Positions 45,139-53,887 of a stretch of DNA of 64,000 bases are shown one piece after another. Positions within the stretch are counted from its first letter, which is position 1, and each line of letters begins with the position of its first letter. This stretch comes from Pseudomonas sp. ANT_J12 (GTDB taxonomy: Bacteria > Pseudomonadota > Gammaproteobacteria > Pseudomonadales > Pseudomonadaceae). Under the pieces are notes generated by a model. That model was not told where the DNA came from. It saw only the letters and a list, made by a program, of their open reading frames with translations, and did not search any database. The stretch spans positions 310,001 to 374,000 of the forward strand of contig NZ_VOBN01000001.1 in assembly GCF_008370045.1 (NCBI RefSeq), written 5' to 3'. The position numbers and the translations under genes were made by a program.

Positions 45139-45214
45139 ATTGCTCGCGCAAGCGATTTAGCATTCAACATCTCGGTTGATCATGAAATCGCTTTCGCGGG
45201 CAGCCTCGCTCCTA
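45139..45214. repeat. Imperfect REP-type inverted repeat
   Basis: GCGCAAGCGATTT / AAATCGCTTTCGCGGGC arms around a short AT-rich loop, after the DUF899 gene and before the convergent LysR gene. A degraded copy. Confidence 0.6.
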
Positions 45215-45221
45215 CAAAGAA

Positions 45222-46127
45222 TCAGGAGTCCGGTGGCATCGGCTTCTTCACAAAATCCAGAAACGCCCGCAGCGCCGGTGCCATCTGCCGCTGACTCGGG
45301 TAATAAAGGTAAAAACCGGGAAAGGCCGGTGTCCAGTCCTGCAACAGATGGACCAACCGGCCAGCGCTGATGTGCTCCCGAACCTGATGCTCAAACAGGT
45401 ACGCAATACCAGCGCCTTCAAGCGCCACACGGGTGAGCATCTCCGGTTCGGTGACCACCAGCGGACCGTTGACCGAAATCGCGAGGCGTTCACCCGCACG
45501 CTCGAACTCCCAGCGATAAAGGCTGCCATCGGTGGGCCAGCGATAAGACAGGCACTGATGCTCGCTCAAATCGTGAGGCGTATGCGGCGTGCCGAATTGC
45601 TCGATGTAGGCCGGTGAGGCCACGACCATCATTTCCAGATGCCCGCTCAACTCCACGGCGATCATGTCCTGGTCGAGGCTTTCACCAAGCCGAATACCCA
45701 CATCAAAACCGCCCGCCACCATGTCCACCAGACGCTCATCGGTCACGATGTCGAGGCTCACGCCGGGATACGTATTGAGGAACGGACCAATCAGCGGCGC
45801 CAGGTAGTGAATCGCCGCCACCCGTGGTGCATTGATGCGCAGTCGGCCGCTGGGCGTACCCGGCGTTTGCGTGACCCCGGCCAGAGCCGCGTCCACCTCG
45901 TTCAGCGCCGGTTGCAGGCGCAACAACAGCCGCGCACCGGCATCGCTCGGCGACACGCTGCGGGTGGTGCGGTTGAGCAGGCGCACATCCAGACGCTCTT
46001 CCAGCTGACGGATGGTCTGGCTCAGCGCTGACGCCGACATCCCCAGATGCGCCGCCGCCCGCACGAAACTGCCATGCTCGACCACCGCGACGAAGGCCCG
46101 AAGCTGGGCGTATTCACTGCCTCGCAT
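45222..46127 (-). CDS. LysR-family transcriptional regulator
   Basis: A 301-residue LysR regulator: HTH FVAVVEHGSFVRAAAHLGMS followed by SALSQTIRQLEERLDVRLLNRT, then the effector domain with the CrgA/DsdC-like pattern (GRLRINAPRVAAIHYLAPLI; VDMVAGGFDVGIRLGESLD). This subgroup commonly regulates a divergent oxidoreductase gene; here an SDR starts 103 bp away on the other strand. The effector is unknown. Confidence 0.85.
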   Translation of the reverse strand: MRGSEYAQLRAFVAVVEHGSFVRAAAHLGMSASALSQTIRQLEERLDVRLLNRTTRSVSPSDAGARLLLRLQPALNEVDAALAGVTQTPGTPSGRLRINAPRVAAIHYLAPLIGPFLNTYPGVSLDIVTDERLVDMVAGGFDVGIRLGESLDQDMIAVELSGHLEMMVVASPAYIEQFGTPHTPHDLSEHQCLSYRWPTDGSLYRWEFERAGERLAISVNGPLVVTEPEMLTRVALEGAGIAYLFEHQVREHISAGRLVHLLQDWTPAFPGFYLYYPSQRQMAPALRAFLDFVKKPMPPDS

Positions 46128-46230
46128 TATGTATGGGTTCCTTAATAAGTCGTTCGGATACTAACGCATTATCAAAGCAATCCCTTGGCCTAATACTGGA
46201 TTGGAGTTCAAAACGGCAAGGAGACGACGG

Positions 46231-46971
46231 ATGGGCAGATTTACCGGAAAACGCATTCTGATCACCGGAGGCACCAGCGGCATCGGGCTGGCGGGGGCTA
46301 TCCGTATCGTGGAAGAAGGCGGAACAGTGGCAGTGACAGGGCTCAGCCGGGCGCATTTGGATGATGCCCGACGGAAGCTACCTGCCGGGGCCCTGGTGTT
46401 CCAGAACGACGCTTCACAACCGACAGCAGCCGAAGAACTGGCCAACACCGTCGCAACGTTGGGCGGGCTCGATGGACTATGGCTGAACGCCGGCTATGCG
46501 CGAGTCGCAGGGATCGAGGACACCCGCTTCGAGTTTTTCGACCGCATGATGAACGCCAACGCCCGAGGGCCGATGCTGCAAATCGCCAGCCTGGCAAACC
46601 AGCTGAAACCGGGCGCTTCAGTTGTCCTCACCTCATCTACTTCTGCCTATGAAGCGGCGCCGATGGCGAGTGTTTATGCGGCCAGCAAAGGTGCGCTGAT
46701 ATCCATGGCGCGCTGTTTTGCGGCGGCGATGGGTGAGCGTGGTATCAGGGTTAATGTGTTAGTGCCGGGGCCTATAGAAAGCCCATTTCGGAGTTTTATG
46801 CTGGAGTCCATGCGCAAGGAATTTGAGGAAGGCGTTGTAAACCGACTGGCATTGAAACGCATGGGAACGGCGAGCGAAGCGGCGGCAGTGGCGCTATTTC
46901 TGCTTTCAGATGATGCGGCTTATGTTACTGGCAGCCAGTACGCGGTGGATGGGGGGTTGATGATGCGGTGA
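46231..46971 (+). CDS. SDR-family oxidoreductase
   Basis: A 246-residue classical short-chain dehydrogenase: cofactor loop TGGTSGIG near residue 13, NAG replaced by LNAGYA near 88, catalytic Ser in LTSSTSAYE and YAASK near 150. ATG 46231 has AAGGAG about 6 bp upstream, so the in-frame TTG at 46201 is rejected. It is divergent from a LysR gene that probably controls it. An Arg-containing loop after the Gly motif would favour NADP, but that cannot be settled here. The substrate is unknown. Confidence 0.85.
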   Translation: MGRFTGKRILITGGTSGIGLAGAIRIVEEGGTVAVTGLSRAHLDDARRKLPAGALVFQNDASQPTAAEELANTVATLGGLDGLWLNAGYARVAGIEDTRFEFFDRMMNANARGPMLQIASLANQLKPGASVVLTSSTSAYEAAPMASVYAASKGALISMARCFAAAMGERGIRVNVLVPGPIESPFRSFMLESMRKEFEEGVVNRLALKRMGTASEAAAVALFLLSDDAAYVTGSQYAVDGGLMMR

Positions 46972-47260
46972 GCACTGTCGAACACGCACCTTCCACCCCA
47001 CTCGCGTAACCGGAGACCTGGAACGGTTGATCGGAATCGTCTTGCGTCTCCAACTGCGAGAAGCGTTTAAGCGTGCCGTTCTTTTCGCTAGTGGATGTCC
47101 CGGAAGCAGGCAAAATTGATGGCCATATAGAAGCCGCATGACGGACCGCCGTAAATAGCCCATCACCGACCTTCGTCAGCTCTCGCACCTGCGCTGAACT
47201 TTTTTCATCCGACAACCCTCAACCGGATAACCCGCCTTAACCGGAACTGAGGCCTGCCCC

Positions 47261-47536
47261 ATGAAAACCCTGCTGAAACTAACCCTCGCCGCTACCCTCG
47301 CTTGCGCCCTGCCCGCCTGGGCTTGCACACCCGAGGAAGCCACCGCCAAACGTGAACAACTGGCCAAGGAAGTGACCCGGCTCACCGAGCAGAATCCGAA
47401 GAAGGCCAAGGAGATTAACGATGAGTTGCAGAAGATGGATCTCGGCACAGCCAGCGCGGATTTGCCCGACAAGTGTCAGTTGATTGATCAGCGGTTGAAG
47501 GAATTGGATACGGCGGATAAGAAGGCCGAGGGTTAA
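47261..47536 (+). CDS. Small exported helical protein
   Basis: A 91-residue protein with a clear signal peptide (MKTLLKLTLAATLACALPAWA, cleavage near 21). The mature part is about 70 residues, charged and helical (EEATAKREQLAKEVTRLTEQ), with two cysteines (near 22 and 72) that may form a disulphide. Probably periplasmic. I do not recognise the family. The 289-bp gap before it contains no convincing gene. Confidence 0.7.
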   Translation: MKTLLKLTLAATLACALPAWACTPEEATAKREQLAKEVTRLTEQNPKKAKEINDELQKMDLGTASADLPDKCQLIDQRLKELDTADKKAEG

Positions 47537-47541
47537 GAACC

Positions 47542-47635
47542 AAGATCAAAAGATCGCAGCCTTCGGCAACTCCTACGGGGATCGTGTAAGACCGACATTC
47601 CCGTAGGAGCCGCCGAAGGCTGTGATCTTTTGACT
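47542..47635. repeat. Long inverted repeat (AGCTGCCGAAGGCTGCGATC type)
   Basis: Third copy of the 10974 and 25077 family, in the opposite arrangement (AGATCAAAAGATCGCAGCCT on the left) with a longer loop. It lies in the 277-bp gap between the small exported protein and the cysteine protease gene. The rest of the gap contains only an AT-rich segment near 47640-47670. Confidence 0.8.
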
Positions 47636-47813
47636 TTGGTTTTGCACTAGTGCATTTAATTATTTGCACAAACGCATAACCGCGCCTAAGGTTACCTCGA
47701 GCCTGGATCGGAGCCGGCCATTCAACATGGCAAACCGCGTACGCCGATCGCTCAGCAACACCGCTACACCCCCACTAGCTGGACGCTAGTTTTCACTCAT
47801 GGAGGATTGAAAA

Positions 47814-48398
47814 ATGTTAACCACTGAAGCAACGCAATTCACCGGCGAGACACTGCCAAGGTGCCTGACCGGTCATCTGCTCAACCCGCACCTGGTCGAC
47901 GTCGAGTCGGCGGCACCACTCAATGCACTGGCCGCTGCCAGCCTCAACTTCACGATGCAGCCACAAACCCAGACCAACTGGTGCTGGGCGGCGGTGTCCG
48001 CCTCGGTCGGCAACTATTACGGCACCGGGTCCTGGACTCAATGCGGCGTGGCCACTGCTGCGCTGGATCGCAATTGCTGTAATCAGCCAGGCCCGTGCAA
48101 TGTGTATGGCTATCTGGATTCAGCCTTGAGGATCACCCGCAGTTTCAATGGCATGAATCAAGGCTCGTTGCAGATGTCGGCCATTCAGAACCAGATCAAC
48201 ATGGGCCGACCGATCGGTTTGCGCTGTGCCTGGTACGGCGGCGGTGCGCATTTCCTGACGATCTATGGCACCAACGGCAACTACGTGTTGATCGCGGATT
48301 CCATCTACGGTTACTCGACCCGCGCGCTGAACTCGTTCCCCGGTTCGTACAACGGCGGCGGCAACTGGACCAACACTTACTTCACCGTCAAAAACTAG
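47814..48398 (+). CDS. AvrRpt2-like (C70/papain-like) cysteine protease
   Basis: A 194-residue papain-fold protease. The nucleophile Cys57 sits in QTQTNWCWAAVSASVG, the C70/AvrRpt2-like signature. His146 (GGAHFLTIYG) and Asp162 (LIADSIYG) complete the triad, and extra cysteines (TQCG, RNCCNQ, GPCN) follow the family pattern of disulphide or metal cysteines. There is no classical signal peptide, but a roughly 45-residue N-terminal leader (ending near SAAPLNALAAASLNF) could be a propeptide. GGAGG lies before ATG. The gene 12 bp downstream encodes an unknown partner, so the two form an operon ending at a terminator. Confidence 0.8.
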   Translation: MLTTEATQFTGETLPRCLTGHLLNPHLVDVESAAPLNALAAASLNFTMQPQTQTNWCWAAVSASVGNYYGTGSWTQCGVATAALDRNCCNQPGPCNVYGYLDSALRITRSFNGMNQGSLQMSAIQNQINMGRPIGLRCAWYGGGAHFLTIYGTNGNYVLIADSIYGYSTRALNSFPGSYNGGGNWTNTYFTVKN

Positions 48399-48410
48399 GA
48401 GGGCGACATC

Positions 48411-49010
48411 ATGCAACTGACTTATCCAAAGGCGCCTTCCAACGGCGTACAGACACTGCGTCCGGCGCTGCAAGCCGCCCTGCAAACCCGGGGCTTTGGC
48501 ATTAATCGCCAGTTCGCCAGCGCCACGGCCAGCAAGATCAGCCTCAGCGAGGCCTATCGCGGTTACTCGCTCAGCCTGGAGGACTTGAGCCACGGCAAAG
48601 GCCTGAAAGACGCCAAGGTCGGCGATTGGCATTACCTGGTGTTTTCCGATGGCGTGACGATTGCCGATGCGCAATTGGCCGATGTCCGCGGTCATGTCGA
48701 GTTCGCCTCGCTGAACCACGGGGCCATCGCGGCCGCCACGGTGGCTGCGTTGAAACTGGCGGAGCAGTCGCCGCAATTGCAGGGTAAAACCGTTGAACTG
48801 CGGGTGCTGTTTGTCTCGGCGATTCACCTTGTGGCGATCTGGCTGCATGCAGACGGTGAAGACGTGCTGATCCCGATTGAGCCGACGCCCAAGGAACTGG
48901 CGGTCACTCAGTTGTACAGCGAGGCGGCGCTGCTGGCTTTGCTCAAACCGGTGGCGGATCAGGCCAAGCAACGCTTTGATGCGGACACCAGTGGGCTGTT
49001 GGGGAGCTGA
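48411..49010 (+). CDS. Unknown partner of the C70-like protease
   Basis: A 199-residue soluble protein with no signal peptide. The first half contains ISLSEAYRGYSLSLEDLSHG and WHYLVFSDGVTIADAQLADV; the second half is Ala/Leu-rich and helical (AIAAATVAALKLAEQSPQLQ; LRVLFVSAIHLVAIWLH). I recognise no family. Its GGAGG ribosome site overlaps the region just after the protease stop, so translation is probably coupled. It could be an inhibitor, chaperone or substrate of the protease. Confidence 0.75.
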   Translation: MQLTYPKAPSNGVQTLRPALQAALQTRGFGINRQFASATASKISLSEAYRGYSLSLEDLSHGKGLKDAKVGDWHYLVFSDGVTIADAQLADVRGHVEFASLNHGAIAAATVAALKLAEQSPQLQGKTVELRVLFVSAIHLVAIWLHADGEDVLIPIEPTPKELAVTQLYSEAALLALLKPVADQAKQRFDADTSGLLGS

Positions 49011-49030
49011 TAAACGCTGGAGATAAAAAA

Positions 49031-49055
49031 ACCCGGACACTTGTCCGGGTTTTTT
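49031..49055 (+). terminator. Rho-independent terminator
   Basis: Stem ACCCGGACA / TGTCCGGGT (9 bp) with a 2-3-nt loop followed by TTTTT, 20 bp after the partner-gene stop. Confidence 0.92.
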
Positions 49056-49099
49056 ATTGGGTCATTCAGGTGCAACACAGAACCGGTGATTAGAGGGCT

Positions 49100-49193
49100 T
49101 TGTGGCGAGGGGGCTTGCCCCCGTTGGGACGCGAAGCGGCCCCAAAGAATGGGACTGCTGCGCAGTCCAACGGGGGCAAGCCCCCTCGCCACA
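49100..49193. repeat. REPIN-type doublet, short spacer
   Basis: TTGTGGCGAGGGGGCTTGCC left arm and inverted right arm ending CCCCTCGCCACAA. The central spacer is shorter than in the copies at 12179, 28749 and 36356. Confidence 0.88.
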
Positions 49194-49238
49194 ACACGCC
49201 CCTTCACAGATTTGGTGTTCGCAAGCTTCTACGCGGCA

Positions 49239-50585
49239 TTACTCAGCAGCCGGCGCTTCCGGCTTGCGGCGCTTGAGCGGCGCCATGCCGTCCTTGCTGA
49301 CCAGCGACAGGGCGTCGGTCTTCGGGCGGTTAGCAATTTTGCGTTTGGTCGGGGCCTTGGCGCCGGTTTTCTTCTTGTCGCCTTTGGCGTCGACTTTTTT
49401 CTTCTTCACGCCAACGGCTTTGCCCGAAGCCTTGACCTTTTTCGGTCCGCCGTAGGTGCCTTTGACTTCCTTGATGGTGCGGCGCTCGAAGCTCTGCTTG
49501 AGGTAGCGCTCGACGCTCGACATCAGGTTCCAGTCGCCGTGGCAGATCAGCGAGATGGCCAGGCCATCGTTGCCGGCACGCCCGGTACGTCCGATGCGGT
49601 GCACGTATTCGTCGCCGCTGCGCGGCATGTCGAAGTTGATCACCAGGTCCAGGCCTTCCACGTCGAGGCCGCGAGCGGCAACGTCGGTGGCAACCAGAAT
49701 CTTCACGCCGCCCTGCTTCAGACGGTCGATCGCCAGTTTGCGATCCTTCTGGTCCTTGTCGCCGTGCAGCACGAACGCTTTGTATTCCTGCGCCACCAGA
49801 CGGCCGTAGATACGGTCGGCCATGGCCCGGGTGTTGGTGAACACGATGGCCTTCTGATAGGTCTCGTTGGCCAACAGCCAGTTCACGATCTGTTCTTTGT
49901 GCTGATTGTGGTCAGCGGTGATGATCTGCTGACGGGTGGTCGCGTTCAGGTCGCTGACGTTGTTGAGCTGCAAGTGCTCAGGGTTGTTCAGGACCTTGGC
50001 GACCATGTCGCGCAGGCCCGAACCGCCGGTGGTGGCGGAGAACAGCATGGTCTGCTGACGGTTGGTGCACTCTGCCACCAGACGCTGCACGTCTTCGGCA
50101 AAACCCATGTCGAGCATGCGGTCGGCTTCGTCGAGCACCAGCACTTCAACTTCTTTCAAGTCGAGGTTGCCGGCGTTCAATTGCTCGATCATCCGGCCCG
50201 GCGTACCGATCAGGATGTCCGGCACCTTGCGCAGCATGGCGGCCTGGACCTTGAAGTCTTCACCGCCGGTAATCAGGCCGGACTTGATGAACGTGTACTG
50301 GGCGAAGCGCTCGACTTCCTTGATGGTCTGCTGGGCCAACTCACGGGTCGGCAGCAGGATCAGGGTCTTGATGCTGACGCGAACTTTCGCCGGGCCGATC
50401 AGACGGTTGAGGATCGGCAAAACGAAAGCAGCGGTTTTGCCGCTGCCGGTTTGCGCTGTCACCCGCAGGTCACGCCCTTGGAGCGCCAGCGGAATAGCCG
50501 CTGCTTGCACAGGCGTTGGCTCGACAAATTTAAGCTCGGCCACGGCTTTGAGCAGGCGTTCGTGCAGGGCGAATTGGGAAAACAC
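49239..50585 (-). CDS. DEAD-box ATP-dependent RNA helicase
   Basis: A 448-residue RNA helicase: Q motif (PTPVQAAAIPLALQGRD), motif I AQTGSGKT, Ia PTRELAQQ, DEAD in VLDEADRMLDMGF, SAT (LFSATTGG), and motif VI HRIGRTGRAG. A roughly 80-residue Lys/Arg-rich C-terminal tail (KKKKVDAKGDKKK) probably binds RNA. It acts in the cytosol on RNA duplexes in ribosome assembly or mRNA decay. GTG 50585 (VFSQFALHERLL) has GAGG 8 bp upstream; the longer frame to an ATG at 50609 is less likely. Which of the several Pseudomonas paralogues it is cannot be decided here. Confidence 0.9.
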   Translation of the reverse strand: MFSQFALHERLLKAVAELKFVEPTPVQAAAIPLALQGRDLRVTAQTGSGKTAAFVLPILNRLIGPAKVRVSIKTLILLPTRELAQQTIKEVERFAQYTFIKSGLITGGEDFKVQAAMLRKVPDILIGTPGRMIEQLNAGNLDLKEVEVLVLDEADRMLDMGFAEDVQRLVAECTNRQQTMLFSATTGGSGLRDMVAKVLNNPEHLQLNNVSDLNATTRQQIITADHNQHKEQIVNWLLANETYQKAIVFTNTRAMADRIYGRLVAQEYKAFVLHGDKDQKDRKLAIDRLKQGGVKILVATDVAARGLDVEGLDLVINFDMPRSGDEYVHRIGRTGRAGNDGLAISLICHGDWNLMSSVERYLKQSFERRTIKEVKGTYGGPKKVKASGKAVGVKKKKVDAKGDKKKTGAKAPTKRKIANRPKTDALSLVSKDGMAPLKRRKPEAPAAE

Positions 50586-50778
50586 GGGTGCTACCTCGAA
50601 GAAATACAAAAAAACAGCTGCATAGGGTAACGGTTTCGAGCGCTAAGGCCGAGTTTCTTTATACAAACGACAGTAAACAGTGGCTTTTTTGTTGCCTGAA
50701 ATGTCTCCAAACGTCATCCACAGCGTCTTAAATGCTCTAATCGCCCCGACGCAACCTACAGAAGAATCGTTTTCGCCC

Positions 50779-52077
50779 ATGGATATCAAACAGCTCTGGC
50801 TCAATGCCCAAGACCTTTGGGGCGCCCTCGACCAGCACCCGCTCCTGCATTCCAGCCTGGCGCTGGTCCTGCTACTGGTGGTGGCGCTGGTCCTCGGACG
50901 AGTGGCGCGCTACCTCATTCTGCACGCCACCAAAATGCTCGGCCGCCAACCGGCGCTGCATTGGGTCAACGATTTACGGCACAACAAGGTCTTCCATCGG
51001 CTGGCGCAGATGACGCCGTCACTGGTGATCCAGTTCGGCCTGTACCTGGTGCCGGAACTGAGCAAAACCAGCCGGATCTTCCTCGGTAACGTCGCGCTGT
51101 CGTTCACCATTCTGTTCCTTCTATTGGCAGCCAGTGCCCTGCTCAGCGCCCTGCTGGACATCTACGCCCGCACCGAACACGCCCGCACCCGCTCGATCAA
51201 AGGCTACGTGCAACTGACGAAAATGGTCTTGTACGTGCTCGGCGCAATCATCATCGTCGCCACATTGATCGACCGTTCACCGCTGTTGCTGCTCTCGGGT
51301 CTGGGCGCGATGTCGGCGGTGATTCTGTTGGTCTACAAGGACACGCTGCTGTCGTTCGTCGCCAGTGTGCAACTCACCAGCAACGACATGCTGCGGGTCG
51401 GTGACTGGATCGAGATGCCGCAAGTCGGTGCCGATGGTGACGTGGTGGACATCACGTTACACACGGTCAAAGTGCAGAATTTCGACAAGACCATCGTCTC
51501 GATCCCGACCTGGCGCCTGATGTCCGAGTCGTTCAAGAACTGGCGCGGCATGCAGCAGTCCGGTGGACGCCGGATCAAGCGCAGCCTGTTCATCGACGCC
51601 AGCGGCGTGCGTTTCGTGCGCGATGACGAAGAGGCGAAACTGGCCCAAGTGCACCTGCTGACCGACTACATCGGCCGCAAACAAGCGGAACTCAAGGCCT
51701 GGAATGAGGCTCAGGGCAATGTCGCGGCGATGTCGGCCAACCGCCGGCGCATGACCAACATCGGCACCTTCCGCGCCTATGCGCTGGCGTACCTGAAAAG
51801 CCACCCGGAGATCCAGCCGAACATGACCTGCATGGTCCGCCAGATGCAGACCACCGCCCAAGGTATCCCACTGGAAATCTACTGCTTCACCCGCACCACC
51901 GCGTGGGCCGATTACGAGCGGATCCAGGGCGATATCTTCGATTACCTGCTGGCGGTGCTGCCGGAGTTCGGCTTGAGCCTGTATCAACAGCCGAGTGGTG
52001 GAGATTTGCGGTCCGGGTTGCTGCCAGCGGTGCTCGGCGCAAGCCATATTCCCGAACCCGAAAAACACGTCATGTAA
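50779..52077 (+). CDS. YbdG-type MscS-family mechanosensitive channel
   Basis: A 432-residue inner-membrane protein of the MscS superfamily. N-terminal helices end near residue 140, then ILLSGLG-type pore region LLLLSGLGAMSAVILLVYKD, and a cytoplasmic beta domain with LTSNDMLRVGDWIEMPQVGA and IVSIPTWRLMSESFKNWRGM. Length and C-terminal features (MTNIGTFRAY; PLEIYCFTRTTAWADYE) match E. coli YbdG (415 aa), a low-abundance osmotic channel. ATG 50779 matches the family length; upstream GTG 50680 and ATG 50701 have no better ribosome site. It ends 14 bp before the convergent PAAR gene. Confidence 0.85.
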   Translation: MDIKQLWLNAQDLWGALDQHPLLHSSLALVLLLVVALVLGRVARYLILHATKMLGRQPALHWVNDLRHNKVFHRLAQMTPSLVIQFGLYLVPELSKTSRIFLGNVALSFTILFLLLAASALLSALLDIYARTEHARTRSIKGYVQLTKMVLYVLGAIIIVATLIDRSPLLLLSGLGAMSAVILLVYKDTLLSFVASVQLTSNDMLRVGDWIEMPQVGADGDVVDITLHTVKVQNFDKTIVSIPTWRLMSESFKNWRGMQQSGGRRIKRSLFIDASGVRFVRDDEEAKLAQVHLLTDYIGRKQAELKAWNEAQGNVAAMSANRRRMTNIGTFRAYALAYLKSHPEIQPNMTCMVRQMQTTAQGIPLEIYCFTRTTAWADYERIQGDIFDYLLAVLPEFGLSLYQQPSGGDLRSGLLPAVLGASHIPEPEKHVM

Positions 52078-52090
52078 CCCTGTTCGATAC

Positions 52091-52354
52091 TCAACTGATC
52101 ACTGCGCCCTTTGGCCCGCTGGCAATCAACGCAGCACCGCACGCAGTTTTCATCCCCTCCAGCGCCACCGCGATACCGCCCACGGTGTAGGTGCTGCTGC
52201 CCTCGGCAATCGGAAAAATCCCTTTGCACAGTGGGCAACTGACCTTGTGGCCGACACCGGCAATCGGCTTGCCGTTGAGGTCGGTTTGGGAAAAGGCTTC
52301 AAGCACCACGCCACCGTGGCTGGTGGAGTCGCCCAAGCGAATGATGTCTTTCAT
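52091..52354 (-). CDS. PAAR-domain spike-tip protein (copy 1)
   Basis: An 87-residue PAAR protein (MKDIIRLGDSTSHGGVVLEA; GVGHKVSCPLCKGIF; GSSTYTVGGIAVALEGMKTA) with the conserved His/Cys positions that bind zinc at the spike apex. PAAR proteins cap the VgrG trimer of the type VI secretion system and carry effectors. Copy 2 at 55933-56196 differs by only about four residues, and a 5' fragment lies at 56893-56961. Here it is the last gene of the leftward island, behind an exported small protein and an ankyrin protein. Confidence 0.88.
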   Translation of the reverse strand: MKDIIRLGDSTSHGGVVLEAFSQTDLNGKPIAGVGHKVSCPLCKGIFPIAEGSSTYTVGGIAVALEGMKTACGAALIASGPKGAVIS

Positions 52355-52461
52355 GATGTGGTCATCCCTGTAATAACCGAACGTCCCCGACAGCTGAAAA
52401 CGCTCGCCAGTCAGCGAGCGTCTTTCAGTCCAGGCAATCATAGTGGCAAGTGCAGTAACGC

Positions 52462-52860
52462 CTACAGACCGACTGACTTCAACCCTTCACGCACGCCTTC
52501 ATCGGCTTCTTTGCACCAGGCTTCAACACCCTGGGGCGCGGCGCTTTCCACGCGCTCGTACTTTCCGTCTGGCCCCTTGCCCTTACCCTCGCGACCATAG
52601 GCTTCGTTCTTATCCCCGTCGCTGGTGTCCACACCGCCAGGCATACCTTTCGCGAACGCCACCATCTTCTTGGCGTTTTCAGTACTGTCCGACTTTAGAA
52701 AGCCTTTATCGACGCAGTAAGTAATGAGACCGGCAATGTTGCGTGTGGAGTCGTAGACATTCTTCATTGCTGCGGGATCAACGTCTTCTGCCTGTGCGAC
52801 GTTAAAGGTTGAAAAAGTGCTTGTGAGTACGAAGATCAATGCTGCGTTTTTCATATTCAT
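52462..52860 (-). CDS. Small exported protein, possible Tai/Rap1a-like immunity
   Basis: A 132-residue protein with a signal peptide (MNMKNAALIFVLTSTFSTFN, cleavage near AQA at about 24). The mature part is about 108 residues with two cysteines (ITYCVDKGF and EAWCKEA) spanning most of the domain. Size, export and the cysteine pair recall periplasmic T6SS immunity proteins of the Rap1a/Tai type, but I cannot confirm the family. It lies between the ankyrin gene and PAAR copy 1. The start may be ATG 52860 or ATG 52854. Confidence 0.6.
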   Translation of the reverse strand: MNMKNAALIFVLTSTFSTFNVAQAEDVDPAAMKNVYDSTRNIAGLITYCVDKGFLKSDSTENAKKMVAFAKGMPGGVDTSDGDKNEAYGREGKGKGPDGKYERVESAAPQGVEAWCKEADEGVREGLKSVGL

Positions 52861-52891
52861 CCTTAAATTAATGGTGCTCGGTTTAATGTTT

Positions 52892-53887
52892 TTACTGGAA
52901 CAACTTCACAACGGCATCCGAATACAGATCAGGTACATCTTTTGCCGACTTCAGTACATTTTGACGCACCGTCTGGCCTTTCGCACTGGGATCTTCAGCC
53001 ACATATTCCGGAGGGAAAGCGAGAGCATCCTTGTCAGCACCTGCTGCCATCAAGGCCTTGGTGCAGTCAGGATTGTGGTGGATCGCACTTTCCAGCAAAG
53101 GTGTACCAACAGGCCATGCCTGCTGCTGTGGCTGAAATGCATCAATCGAAGTGCCAGCCTTGTGCAGCAGGGCAATCCGCTGTGCAGCTTGCGGATCAGG
53201 TTGATCGCTCAGGTTATAGGCGCGCTCGCAAACAAAATGCAAAGCGGTTGAACCAACCTTGGTGACACCATAAGGATCGGTGCCAGCGGCAATCAACACC
53301 TTGATAACCTCAAGATCAGACGCCGACTTCATGAGTGGCGAAAACCCCTGCGGCGTCACCATCTTGGCATCAGCACCAAATTGCAACAGTAACTTAATCA
53401 ACTCCGGCGCCGATGACTTCTCTAGCTTTGCCGCCGCAATAAGTGGGGTATTAGTCCCGCCCTGAGCAATCACATTAGTGTCGGCACCCGCCTTGAGCAA
53501 ACTATGCACAATGTGCGTTGTATCTTTGAGCTCTTCTGGATCGCCCATATGCCCCAGCATTGACAGCAGTACGGTTTCTCCGTTGTCACTGATGGGCTGA
53601 TTGACATCAATCGGAAATTCAAGAAAACGATCGACCAGGTCAGGACGCTTGTAATAAGCGGCATGCCACAAAATCTGAATATCGGGTTTGGCGCCACTCT
53701 TGAGTAACCGGTTCACGGCCTCAAGATCTTTCTGCTCTTTGGAATAAGCGTATTGAAGTACCGCATTATCCAGTTGCTTGGACACGTCCGCCGACTGAGC
53801 TTGCACCAGGCTCGGGCCGCAGAAGAGAACCGAAGTGACGATGCAGGCAGTTCGGAAACGGTTAAAGACAGGAGTTAATTGCAGCAT
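52892..53887 (-). CDS. Exported ankyrin-repeat protein
   Basis: A 331-residue protein with a signal peptide (about 1-30: FRTACIVTSVLFCGPSLVQA) and six or more ankyrin repeats (NRLLKSGAKPDIQILWHAAY; NTPLIAAAKLEKSSAPELIK; GFSPLMKSASDLEVIKVLIA; GSTALHFVCERAYN; TPLLESAIHHNPDCTKALMA). Ankyrin proteins with signal peptides beside T6SS effectors often act as periplasmic immunity proteins. The toxin it would neutralise is no longer visible, so it may be an orphan. The upstream 208-bp gap to 54096 is AT-rich and contains no gene I can support. Confidence 0.75.
   Translation of the reverse strand: MLQLTPVFNRFRTACIVTSVLFCGPSLVQAQSADVSKQLDNAVLQYAYSKEQKDLEAVNRLLKSGAKPDIQILWHAAYYKRPDLVDRFLEFPIDVNQPISDNGETVLLSMLGHMGDPEELKDTTHIVHSLLKAGADTNVIAQGGTNTPLIAAAKLEKSSAPELIKLLLQFGADAKMVTPQGFSPLMKSASDLEVIKVLIAAGTDPYGVTKVGSTALHFVCERAYNLSDQPDPQAAQRIALLHKAGTSIDAFQPQQQAWPVGTPLLESAIHHNPDCTKALMAAGADKDALAFPPEYVAEDPSAKGQTVRQNVLKSAKDVPDLYSDAVVKLFQ

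Noticed and set aside
46925..47215. A 96-codon leftward ORF after the SDR gene
   Set aside because: Only its first 30 codons look protein-like (MSDEKSSAQVRELTKVGDGL); the rest does not, and it overlaps the SDR end. It might be a frameshifted remnant, but I cannot support it.
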